A stretch of DNA of 64,000 nucleotides, from positions 1 to 64,000 of the forward strand of contig DASSEX010000052.1 in assembly GCA_035695045.1 (NCBI GenBank), read 5' to 3'. Source of the DNA: DASSKP01 sp035695045. Lineage in GTDB: Bacteria; Actinomycetota; Actinomycetes; JAFAQI01. The position numbers and the translations under genes were made by a program. Below the pieces are notes generated by a model. The model was given only the letters and a program-made list of their open reading frames with translations. It did no database searches and was not told where the DNA came from. Every line of letters starts with the position of its first letter. The first letter of the stretch is position 1. Below are positions 50,796 to 57,843 of the stretch, piece after piece.

Positions 50796-51437
50796 TCAAT
50801 GCGCTGCAGGCACCGCGGACAGCCGCGGCGACAGCGAGCCGAAGACGAGCTCCGCCTCGACGTAGCCGTCGCGCAGGTCGCCGAGCGACACCGTGTCGTA
50901 CATGACGACACCGGCACTCGCCGGCCACACCAGTGCCCAGAGCCAGCGCGCCTTCGCCTCACCCACGAAGGCGGCGCAGTCGCCGTCGCACGGAAGGCTC
51001 CACAAGGCGGTCGGGTGCCCGGCGGCCTCGAGCTTCGCGTCGGGCGGGCCGTCACCGAACCCGTCGCCGGGATCCGGCCCCGGGAGGCCGGCAAGGCGCG
51101 CGCCGAGCCCGACGCCCGGCTCCTCGGCGACGAGAAGCAGCTCGGCGGCCCCGCCGAGGGGGCTGGGGCCGGTCAGGCTGGTGACGGTCGCGCGAGCACC
51201 GTCACGCTCGTCACCGGCCACACCGAACCCGCTGATCAACCAGCCCGTCAGGCCGTGCGGCATCCACAGCGGGACGCCCGCCTGCTTCAGGACGTGCTCG
51301 AGCGCCTCGACGCCGGGGCGGCTGAAGACGGTGTACGGCGCCACGGTGCCGTGGCTCGCGCACTGCCATGCGCTCGACCACAGACCGGGAGCACGAAGCT
51401 CACCGCCACACCTGGGGCAGGTCGGCTCGGGGCGCAC
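50796..51437 (-). CDS. conserved actinobacterial protein (DUF6758-like)
   Basis: A 213-residue soluble protein. The N-terminal zinc-ribbon-like segment CPRCGGELR and SSAWQCASHG is followed by an alpha/beta domain with WMPHGLTGWLISGFGVAGDE. The conserved Trp/Pro-rich N-terminal part recalls the actinobacterial family DUF6758 from memory. Function unknown. It may be co-transcribed with marC. Confidence 0.65.
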   Translation of the reverse strand: MRPEPTCPRCGGELRAPGLWSSAWQCASHGTVAPYTVFSRPGVEALEHVLKQAGVPLWMPHGLTGWLISGFGVAGDERDGARATVTSLTGPSPLGGAAELLLVAEEPGVGLGARLAGLPGPDPGDGFGDGPPDAKLEAAGHPTALWSLPCDGDCAAFVGEAKARWLWALVWPASAGVVMYDTVSLGDLRDGYVEAELVFGSLSPRLSAVPAAH

Positions 51438-51502
51438 TCCCTCAAGGTCCTTTGCGGCGGCCTTGCCGTCAACCCCTGTTCGGGTGGATACGCCCGGAAA
51501 GC

Positions 51503-51694
51503 TCAGACCACGTCGTCGTCATAGACCGTCTGGCGGCGGGTGACGACCGGCTCCTCGACCACGGTGCGGACCGGGCGGCGCACGACCCGGCGGATCACGG
51601 TCGGGCCGGCGGCTCGACCGCCACCGACCCACCCACCGGCGAGCACGGCGACGAGCACGATCACCGCGAGCAGAACGATCAGCAGGACCAGCAT
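51503..51694 (-). CDS. small single-pass membrane protein
   Basis: A 63-residue protein starting MLVLLIVLLAVIVLVAVLAG, one transmembrane helix, then a basic tail RRVVRRPVRTVVEE ending in acidic DDDVV. GGGAGG upstream of ATG 51694 supports the start. The topology is probably tail inside. Unknown role. It is divergent from the Nudix gene with 27 bp between starts. Confidence 0.7.
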   Translation of the reverse strand: MLVLLIVLLAVIVLVAVLAGGWVGGGRAAGPTVIRRVVRRPVRTVVEEPVVTRRQTVYDDDVV

Positions 51695-51721
51695 CGTCGT
51701 TGCCTCCCTAGTCTTCTGGTG

Positions 51722-52144
51722 ATGTCCCCGGCAGAAGATCCGGAGAAACGCCCGGTGGAGTGCGCCGGCGCGGTCGTGCGGGACGAACTCGGACGCCTGC
51801 TCTTGGTCCGGCGTGGACACGAGCCGGCACTGGGGAAGTGGTCCCTGCCGGGAGGACGGATCGAGCCGGGTGAGTCACCGGACCGGGCAGCGGCTCGCGA
51901 GGTCCTGGAGGAGACCGGCCTGCAGGTGCGCATCGGCGAGCTGCTGCAGACCGTCGACATCTGGGACGGCCGCTACCGCGTGCACGACTACTCCGCGACG
52001 GTCACCGGAGGCGAGCTGTGCGCCGGCGACGACGCGAGCGAGGTGCGATGGTGCACTCCCGACGACGTCGAGCTCCTCGACCTGTCCGCAGGACTGCTCG
52101 AGGAGCTTCGCCGGATGGGCGCTATGCCTGCTCCCCCGTCTTGA
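51722..52144 (+). CDS. Nudix hydrolase (MutT-like)
   Basis: A 140-residue Nudix enzyme. The box GGRIEPGESPDRAAAREVLE continues with ETG, giving the complete REXXEE core for metal binding. VECAGAVVRDELGRLLLVRRG is the first strand pair. It probably cleaves a nucleoside diphosphate derivative; the substrate is unknown. It starts at ATG 51722, and its end overlaps the convergent mscL by 23 bp. Confidence 0.88.
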   Translation: MSPAEDPEKRPVECAGAVVRDELGRLLLVRRGHEPALGKWSLPGGRIEPGESPDRAAAREVLEETGLQVRIGELLQTVDIWDGRYRVHDYSATVTGGELCAGDDASEVRWCTPDDVELLDLSAGLLEELRRMGAMPAPPS

Positions 52145-52673
52145 GCTGCGCGTGCTCGAGGGGCGGCTGCTGCACGGTGCAGAACGCGCAACGGGTGGCG
52201 TCGTACGGGATCGAGCTCTTGCACTCCGGACACACCTTGGTCTGCTTGCCCGGCTCGGTCTCGGGCTTGAACCGCTCCATCAGCGAGTTCACCGGGATGA
52301 CGACGAAGTAGTAGAGAGCGAGGCCGACCAGCAGCAGGGTGAGCACGCTGTTGACGAGGTCCCCCCAGAGGAACCTCGAGCCGTGCAGGGTGAAGTAGCG
52401 GTCGGCGAAGCTGTTGGTGCAGACCACCGTCGACGTGCCGGGAGCCGTCGTACAGGTCGTGTGGCCACCGACCGCCGCGCCGATCAGCGGCGTCAGGAAG
52501 TCCTTGACGAGCGACGTCACAACGGCCGTGAACGCCGCACCGATGACGACACCGGTCGCGAGGTCGACGACGTTGCCGCGAAGGATGAACTTTCGGAAGC
52601 CCGAGATCCGGAGCCTGTCCCGGCCCCGCGACAGGAACTGCTCGAAGCGGTCGGTCGCGTCCTCGCTGCTCAT
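52122..52673 (-). CDS. mscL: MscL channel with C-terminal zinc ribbon
   Basis: A 183-residue large-conductance mechanosensitive channel. The amphipathic N-helix and pore helix are clear (FILRGNVVDLATGVVIGAAF), with a second helix LLLVGLALYYFVVIPVN. An extended periplasmic loop contains two cysteines (TTCTT, VVCTN) that could pair. Unusually, the cytoplasmic end carries a Cys4 zinc ribbon (CPECKSSIPYDATRCAFC). The channel opens under membrane tension to release solutes. The start overlaps the preceding CoA-lyase stop by 4 bp. Confidence 0.9.
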   Translation of the reverse strand: MSSEDATDRFEQFLSRGRDRLRISGFRKFILRGNVVDLATGVVIGAAFTAVVTSLVKDFLTPLIGAAVGGHTTCTTAPGTSTVVCTNSFADRYFTLHGSRFLWGDLVNSVLTLLLVGLALYYFVVIPVNSLMERFKPETEPGKQTKVCPECKSSIPYDATRCAFCTVQQPPLEHAQLKTGEQA

Positions 52674-53602
52674 CCACTCCCCTTGCGTGTCAGGCCGGCG
52701 GCCCGACCCTTGGTCGCGACGACGAGCGCCATCTTCCGTGACGCTTCGTCGATCATCTCGTCACCGAGCATCACGGCGCCCCGCCGTCCGCCGTCCGCCG
52801 ACGTCGCATGCTCGTACGCCGCCAGGATCTCCTCGGCGCGGTCGTAGTCGTCCTGGCTCGGTGTGAAGGCTGCGTTGCCCGCATCGACCTGGTCGGGGTG
52901 CAGCACCCACTTGCCGTCGTACCCGAGTGCCGCCGTGCGTGCGGCGCTCTGGCGGAACCCGTCGAGGTCGCGCACCTGGAGGTAGGGGCCGTCGATCGCC
53001 TGCAACCCATGCGCACGGGCGGCGACGAGGATGCGCATGAGCACGTAGTGAAAAGCGTCGCCCACGTCGTAGCCCGGCGGCTGCTCACCGACGACGAGGC
53101 TGCGCATGTTGATGCTCGCCATGAAGTCGGCGGGACCGTAGACGAGAGACTCCGCCCGCGACGACGCGCGGGCGATCGCGTCGATGTCCTGCAACCCTCG
53201 CGCGGACTCGATCTGGATCTCGATCCCGATGCGACCGAGCGCCAGCCCGTTGGCGCGCTCGACCTGACCGAGCAGGAGGTCGAGCGCGGCAACGTGCGTC
53301 GCCGACTCGGCCTTCGGAAGGACGACGCAGTCGACCCGGTCGCCGGCGGCACCGATCACCTCCGCGACGTCGACGTGCGTCCACTCCGTCGACCAGTCGT
53401 TGACGCGGATCGCAACCGTCTTGCCCGCCCAGTCGCCTGTTCTCAGCGCGTCGACCACGTGTCGGCGCGCTTCCGACTTCGCCTCAGGTGCGACGGCGTC
53501 CTCGAGATCGAGGAAGACCTCGTCGACGGCGAGGCCTTGCGCCTTCTCGAGCATCCGCGGGTTGGAGCCGGGGACGGCCAGGACCGTACGACGGGAACGC
53601 AC
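52670..53602 (-). CDS. HpcH/HpaI-family CoA ester lyase (CitE-like)
   Basis: A 310-residue TIM-barrel lyase. Motifs are RRTVLAVPGSNPRMLEKA, the metal-binding FLDLEDAVAP, VVLPKAES, EIQIESARGL (Glu ligand) and GPADFMASI, with KWVLHPDQV near the end. It fits malyl-, citramalyl- or beta-methylmalyl-CoA lyases, which cleave CoA esters to acetyl- or propionyl-CoA and a keto acid. The exact substrate is unknown. It is upstream of mscL with a 4-bp overlap. Confidence 0.9.
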   Translation of the reverse strand: MRSRRTVLAVPGSNPRMLEKAQGLAVDEVFLDLEDAVAPEAKSEARRHVVDALRTGDWAGKTVAIRVNDWSTEWTHVDVAEVIGAAGDRVDCVVLPKAESATHVAALDLLLGQVERANGLALGRIGIEIQIESARGLQDIDAIARASSRAESLVYGPADFMASINMRSLVVGEQPPGYDVGDAFHYVLMRILVAARAHGLQAIDGPYLQVRDLDGFRQSAARTAALGYDGKWVLHPDQVDAGNAAFTPSQDDYDRAEEILAAYEHATSADGGRRGAVMLGDEMIDEASRKMALVVATKGRAAGLTRKGSG

Positions 53603-53626
53603 GGATCGCGAGGCTATCCGCGACGG

Positions 53627-54571
53627 TCACTCCGCGGGCACGGCAGGCGCGACCGCGCGATCGCGCGTCGTGATGACGGCGCCGACACCGGCAATGATCA
53701 GCAGGAGGCCGGGGATCGCCGCGGGGTGCGGATGCTGGTGGAGCCAGATCGCTGCGATCAACGTCGCACCCGGCACTTCGAACAGGATCGACAACGACAC
53801 GATCGTCGGGCTCGTCGTACGCAACACCCGGTTGAACAAGGAGTGACCGAGGAACTGCGCACCGACGGTTACGGCGACGAGCTTCAACCACGCGTTCCCG
53901 CTGTAACCAACCAGCTGCTGCCCCCCGACCAGGCAGGCGAGCAGCAGCGCAACCGCGGTTGTCAGGTAGCAGACAGTCGTGTAGGTCGTCGTGCTCACAC
54001 TGCGCCGCACCTGACCGCCGGCGACCATGTATGCCGCGGCGAAGAGACCGCCGACGATCGCGAGCAGGTCGCCGGCGAGCGCCCGCGTCGACACCGTCAC
54101 GTCGACGCCGGTCACGAGCGATGCGCCCACGACAGCGACAACGATTCCGAACCAGGCGCGTCGCGGGATGACGTGGCCCGCGCGCCGCGCGAGCAGCGCG
54201 GCCCAGACCGGCTGGGTGGAGACGAGCGCTGTCGCCGACGAGACGCTCGTGAAGCCGAGGCTGGGAACCCACGTCCCGAAGTGCACGGCGAGGAAGACTC
54301 CGGCAACGACCGCAAGGCGCCGCTCTCTCGCGTCGAGCCCGGCGAGCTCGTCACGATGCCGGACAAGTGACCACGGCACGAGCAGTCCGGAGGCCATCGC
54401 GTTGCGCCAGAACGCGATCGCCAGTGTCGGCGCCGCCGTCGCAGCCATCAAGGGACCGGACGTGGAGACGGCCACCAACGCCACCACCATCAGACCGACG
54501 TCGGCGGCCGGAGGAGCGGCGAGTACTCCCGGGACCTCCTCCTCCTCCGTCACCCGTAGAGTCTCGCGCAT
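53627..54571 (-). CDS. EamA-family drug/metabolite transporter
   Basis: A 314-residue protein with ten hydrophobic segments as two EamA repeats (AAPTLAIAFWRNAMASGLL in the first, FEVPGATLIAAIWL in the second). It probably exports a metabolite; the substrate is unknown. From ATG 54571 the start codon shares bases with the start codon of the divergent gene at 54570. A later start or the extended ATG at 54586 cannot be excluded. Confidence 0.85.
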   Translation of the reverse strand: MRETLRVTEEEEVPGVLAAPPAADVGLMVVALVAVSTSGPLMAATAAPTLAIAFWRNAMASGLLVPWSLVRHRDELAGLDARERRLAVVAGVFLAVHFGTWVPSLGFTSVSSATALVSTQPVWAALLARRAGHVIPRRAWFGIVVAVVGASLVTGVDVTVSTRALAGDLLAIVGGLFAAAYMVAGGQVRRSVSTTTYTTVCYLTTAVALLLACLVGGQQLVGYSGNAWLKLVAVTVGAQFLGHSLFNRVLRTTSPTIVSLSILFEVPGATLIAAIWLHQHPHPAAIPGLLLIIAGVGAVITTRDRAVAPAVPAE

Positions 54572-55100
54572 GGACGCGACGGCCATCGCTGCGCTCGTCG
54601 AGGAGTCGGCGAAGAAGTCAGGCCTTCTCTGGGTGCGTCCGACCGGGCCGCGGCACCGCGCGCAGCCGCTGTGGCAGATCTGGCACGAAGGCGCGATCTA
54701 TGTCGTCACCGGCGGCATCGAGCAGCCGGCGCCGGACGGTTTGACCGACCGCGCGTTCGTGACGTTGCGCAGCAAGGACAAGCGCTCTCGACTGCTGACG
54801 ATCGAGGCGGAGGTCGACGTCATCGACCCGGACAACGCGCAGTGGGCCGACGTCGCGGGCGCACTTGCGGCGAAGCGGCTCAACCTGCCGGACGGCGAGG
54901 AGGCGCTGGACCGCTGGCGGCGCGAGTGCGTCATCTACCGGTTGCGCCCCACCGGCGAGGTGCTCGAGACACCGGCCGATCCGACGACGACGTCGCACGC
55001 CGCGGCTCCTCCGCCCACTCCGGCACGCACTCGGGTGCCGCGGCCGCTGCATCTGCGCGGCCGGCCGAGACGAAGCCGCGGCTGGCGCTCCGGAGCCTGA
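54570..55100 (+). CDS. pyridoxamine-phosphate-oxidase-like FMN-binding protein
   Basis: A 176-residue protein. The first 130 residues resemble the split-barrel PPOX fold (ALVEESAKKSGLLWVRP, AQPLWQIWHEGAIYVVTGG, DRAFVTLRSKDKRSRLL). The tail is Pro/Arg-rich and disordered. It could bind flavin, haem or F420; the cofactor is not evident. The ATG lies in a CATG shared with the EamA gene's start on the other strand. It ends 1 bp before the convergent PhzF gene. Confidence 0.65.
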   Translation: MDATAIAALVEESAKKSGLLWVRPTGPRHRAQPLWQIWHEGAIYVVTGGIEQPAPDGLTDRAFVTLRSKDKRSRLLTIEAEVDVIDPDNAQWADVAGALAAKRLNLPDGEEALDRWRRECVIYRLRPTGEVLETPADPTTTSHAAAPPPTPARTRVPRPLHLRGRPRRSRGWRSGA

Positions 55101-55101
55101 G

Positions 55102-55974
55102 CTACTCGCCCCGCGCGGGCACGGCTATCCGGCCTTCCGCGATGGGCACGACGCTGCCGCTCACCGTCGCCGACGTGACCGCACCGGCGCGGATCTCGAC
55201 GGAGCAGTCGAGCCGAGACGGCCGGCCCATCTCGACGCCCTGCTCGACGACGTACGACGACCGTCCGTCGCCCGACAGCAGACCGGAGCCGGCCAGGAAG
55301 ACGCCGAGGCCGAGAGCGGCCGAGCCGGTCGCAGGATCCTCCGGCACTCCGACGCCCCCCGCGAAGACGCGCACGTGCATGCGGTCGCCGTGCGGCGCGA
55401 AGACGGAGACACCGCCGTTGCCCAGGCTCGCGAGCAGCGCGAGGTCCGGCTCGCAGCGAGCCAACGCCTCGTCGCGGACGTGGACGAACGCGAACTCCAG
55501 CCCGCAGCCGGCCCACCGCACCGGCGTCCCGGCCAGGTCGCCGGACCCGAGCCCCACTGCTGCGAGGAACGGCGAGGCGTCGAGCGGTCCGCCGAGCGAG
55601 GCCTGGCCGCCGGTCAGCGTGATCGCGTCGACGGTCACCGTCAGCGGCAGCAGCCCCGCGCCGCACTCCTGCACGACCTGGCCGTCCCCGATGCGTCCGA
55701 GGCGGCGCATCACCCATGCCGCACCCACCGACGGGTGCCCGGCGAACGGCAGCTCCGTCGCAGGACTGAAGATGCGCAGCCGGTAGCTCGCGCCGTCCTG
55801 GGTCGCCGCCATGGGGAAGGCGGTCTCCGAGAGGTTGAACTCTCGGGCCAGCGACTGCAGCTGGCCGGTCGAGAGGTCGTCCGCACCCAGGACCACGGCG
55901 AGAGGGTTGCCGGCGTACGGCGTCGTGGTGAACACGTCCACGACCTGGTAATCGAGTGCAGGGAAGCCGGTCAC
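55102..55974 (-). CDS. PhzF-family isomerase/epimerase
   Basis: A 290-residue protein with the two-fold PhzF (diaminopimelate epimerase-like) architecture. The N-terminal half has YQVVDVFTTTPYAGNPLAVV, the catalytic Glu in FNLSETAF and FAGHPSVGAAW. The C-terminal half has VPEDPATGSAALGLG. PhzF enzymes isomerise small acids; many homologues are uncharacterised. GTG 55974 is preferred over a TTG at 56001. Confidence 0.9.
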   Translation of the reverse strand: MTGFPALDYQVVDVFTTTPYAGNPLAVVLGADDLSTGQLQSLAREFNLSETAFPMAATQDGASYRLRIFSPATELPFAGHPSVGAAWVMRRLGRIGDGQVVQECGAGLLPLTVTVDAITLTGGQASLGGPLDASPFLAAVGLGSGDLAGTPVRWAGCGLEFAFVHVRDEALARCEPDLALLASLGNGGVSVFAPHGDRMHVRVFAGGVGVPEDPATGSAALGLGVFLAGSGLLSGDGRSSYVVEQGVEMGRPSRLDCSVEIRAGAVTSATVSGSVVPIAEGRIAVPARGE

Positions 55975-56038
55975 GGGCGCGGACGATACCCGGCTCGGCA
56001 ACCCGGACGAAGCGGGTTACGGCGGTAACCTCGCGAGC

Positions 56039-57298
56039 ATGGCGAGCGGAACGGCGACGCGGGTGTTCCTTGCCCGTCTCGCGGGGCTGACCGTCCTGGA
56101 CCCCAACGCGGACCAGGTCGGTCGGGTTCGTGACGTCGTCGTCCTGCTGCGCAGCGGTGCGCAGCCGCCACGCGTGCTCGGTCTCGTCGTCGAGGTGCAG
56201 CCGCGTCGACGGGTGTTCGTGCCGATGGGACAAGTGACCTCGATCGACGCCGACGCGGTGATCGTTCGCGGTCGGATCAACCTGCGCCGCTTCGAGCGCC
56301 GGGCCGGCGAGACCCTCGTCATCACCGAGCTCCTCGACCGCAAGGTCGCGCTCGTCGAGGACTCCACCTCGGTCACCGTCGTCGACGTCGCGATGGACCA
56401 GAGCCGCACCCGAGACTGGTTCGTCACCCGAGTCGCGGTGCGCAGCGGCGGCGGTTTCCGTCGCCGGGGGCAGCTGCAGACGCTCGACTGGGACCAGGTG
56501 ACCGGGTTCACGCAGGTCGACGGTGAGCAAGGTGCCGCGAACCTCCTCGCGGCGTTCGACCAGCTGCGTGCCGCCGACCTCGCGCACGTCATGCACGAGC
56601 TGTCGTCGAAGCGCCGGGCCGAGGTCGCCGCGGCTCTCGACGACGAACGGCTCGCGGACGTGCTCGAGGAGCTGCCGGAGGACGACCAGGTCGAGATCCT
56701 CGGAAAGCTCGAGGGTGAGCGAGCAGCGGACGTGCTCGAAGCGATGGCTCCGGACGACGCCGCCGACCTCCTGGCCGAGCTGCCGCCGGACGAGCAGGAG
56801 CGGCTGCTGGCGCTGATGGAACCGGACGAGGCGAGCCCGGTCCGCCGCCTGCTCACCTACTCCGAGAACACCGCCGGCGGCATGATGACGACCGAGCCGG
56901 TGATCCTGTCGCCGGACGCGACCGTCGCCGAAGCACTCGCGCGCATCCGTGACCCCGAGCTCACGCCGGCGCTCGCCGCGCAGGTCTACATCTGCCGACC
57001 GCCGACGGACACGCCGACCGGCAAGTTCCTCGGCATCGCGCACATCCAGCGGCTGCTGCGCGAACCACCGTCATCGCTGGTCTCCGGCGTCGCCGACAGC
57101 GACATCGACCCGCTGGGTCCCGACTGCCCGCTGTCGGAGGTCACCTCCTACCTCGCGACCTACAACCTGGTCGCCGTCCCCATCGTCGACGACGCGGACC
57201 ATCTGCTCGGCGCGGTGACCGTCGACGACGTGCTCGACCATCTGCTGCCCGCCGACTGGCGCGAGCGGCCGGCCGGAGAGCCCATCCGTGGCGCGTGA
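56039..57298 (+). CDS. MgtE-N/CBS regulatory protein with PRC-barrel-like start
   Basis: A 419-residue soluble protein. Residues about 10-75 look PRC-barrel-like (VLDPNADQVGRVRDVVVLL). Residues about 185-270 are an MgtE N-terminal helical superhelix (ADLAHVMHELSSKRRAEVAA, LPEDDQVEILGKLEGER). Two CBS domains follow (GGMMTTEPVILSPDATVAEA and YNLVAVPIVDDADHLLGAV). The MgtE membrane channel is absent, so this may sense Mg2+ or nucleotides without transporting. It resembles Rv1232c. It overlaps the next gene by 11 bp. Confidence 0.82.
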   Translation: MASGTATRVFLARLAGLTVLDPNADQVGRVRDVVVLLRSGAQPPRVLGLVVEVQPRRRVFVPMGQVTSIDADAVIVRGRINLRRFERRAGETLVITELLDRKVALVEDSTSVTVVDVAMDQSRTRDWFVTRVAVRSGGGFRRRGQLQTLDWDQVTGFTQVDGEQGAANLLAAFDQLRAADLAHVMHELSSKRRAEVAAALDDERLADVLEELPEDDQVEILGKLEGERAADVLEAMAPDDAADLLAELPPDEQERLLALMEPDEASPVRRLLTYSENTAGGMMTTEPVILSPDATVAEALARIRDPELTPALAAQVYICRPPTDTPTGKFLGIAHIQRLLREPPSSLVSGVADSDIDPLGPDCPLSEVTSYLATYNLVAVPIVDDADHLLGAVTVDDVLDHLLPADWRERPAGEPIRGA

Positions 57299-57791
57299 GG
57301 AGCGCCGGCGCGCGCGCATCGACCAGCCGCGCGACGTCCGGCGCGGCATCCACCTGCCGACCTACGACGCGGAGGCGTTCGGCCGGCTGTCGGAGCGTGT
57401 CGCCCGCTTTCTGGGCACCTGGCGCTTCATCGGCTACATGTCGCTGTTCATCACGATCTGGATCGTCATCAACACCCTGCCCGGCATCCACCACGCCGAC
57501 CGGTTCCCGTTCATCTTCCTGACGCTGCTGCTGTCGTTGCAGGCGTCGTACGCCGCCCCGCTGATCCTGCTCGCACAGAACCGGCAGGCGGACCGCGACC
57601 GAGTGCAGTACGAACAGGACAGAACGCTGGCGGAGCGGTCCGTGGCAGACACCGAGTACCTCGCCCGCGAGGTCGCCGCCATCCGGGTGGCCCTCGGCGA
57701 GGTCGCCACCCGTGACTACCTCCGCGGCGAGCTCCAGCGCCTGCTCGAGGAGCTCACCTCACGCGAGGAAGTCACCGCTGAAGAGGCGTGA
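57288..57791 (+). CDS. DUF1003 membrane protein
   Basis: A 167-residue protein with two hydrophobic helices (GYMSLFITIWIVINTLPG and FPFIFLTLLLSLQASYAAPL). The following LLAQNRQADRDRVQYEQDR is the DUF1003 signature. The C-terminus is a charged coiled coil. It overlaps the MgtE-like gene, so the two are co-translated, as is common for this pair in actinobacteria. Function unknown. Confidence 0.87.
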   Translation: MAREERRRARIDQPRDVRRGIHLPTYDAEAFGRLSERVARFLGTWRFIGYMSLFITIWIVINTLPGIHHADRFPFIFLTLLLSLQASYAAPLILLAQNRQADRDRVQYEQDRTLAERSVADTEYLAREVAAIRVALGEVATRDYLRGELQRLLEELTSREEVTAEEA

Positions 57792-57843
57792 CCAGTCCGA
57801 ACGGACTACACAGGACACCCCCCGACCTGCCGATCACAGCCAA

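Noticed and set aside
54935..57043. 702-codon open frame on the minus strand
   Set aside because: It crosses parts of three better supported genes on both strands and has no domain.
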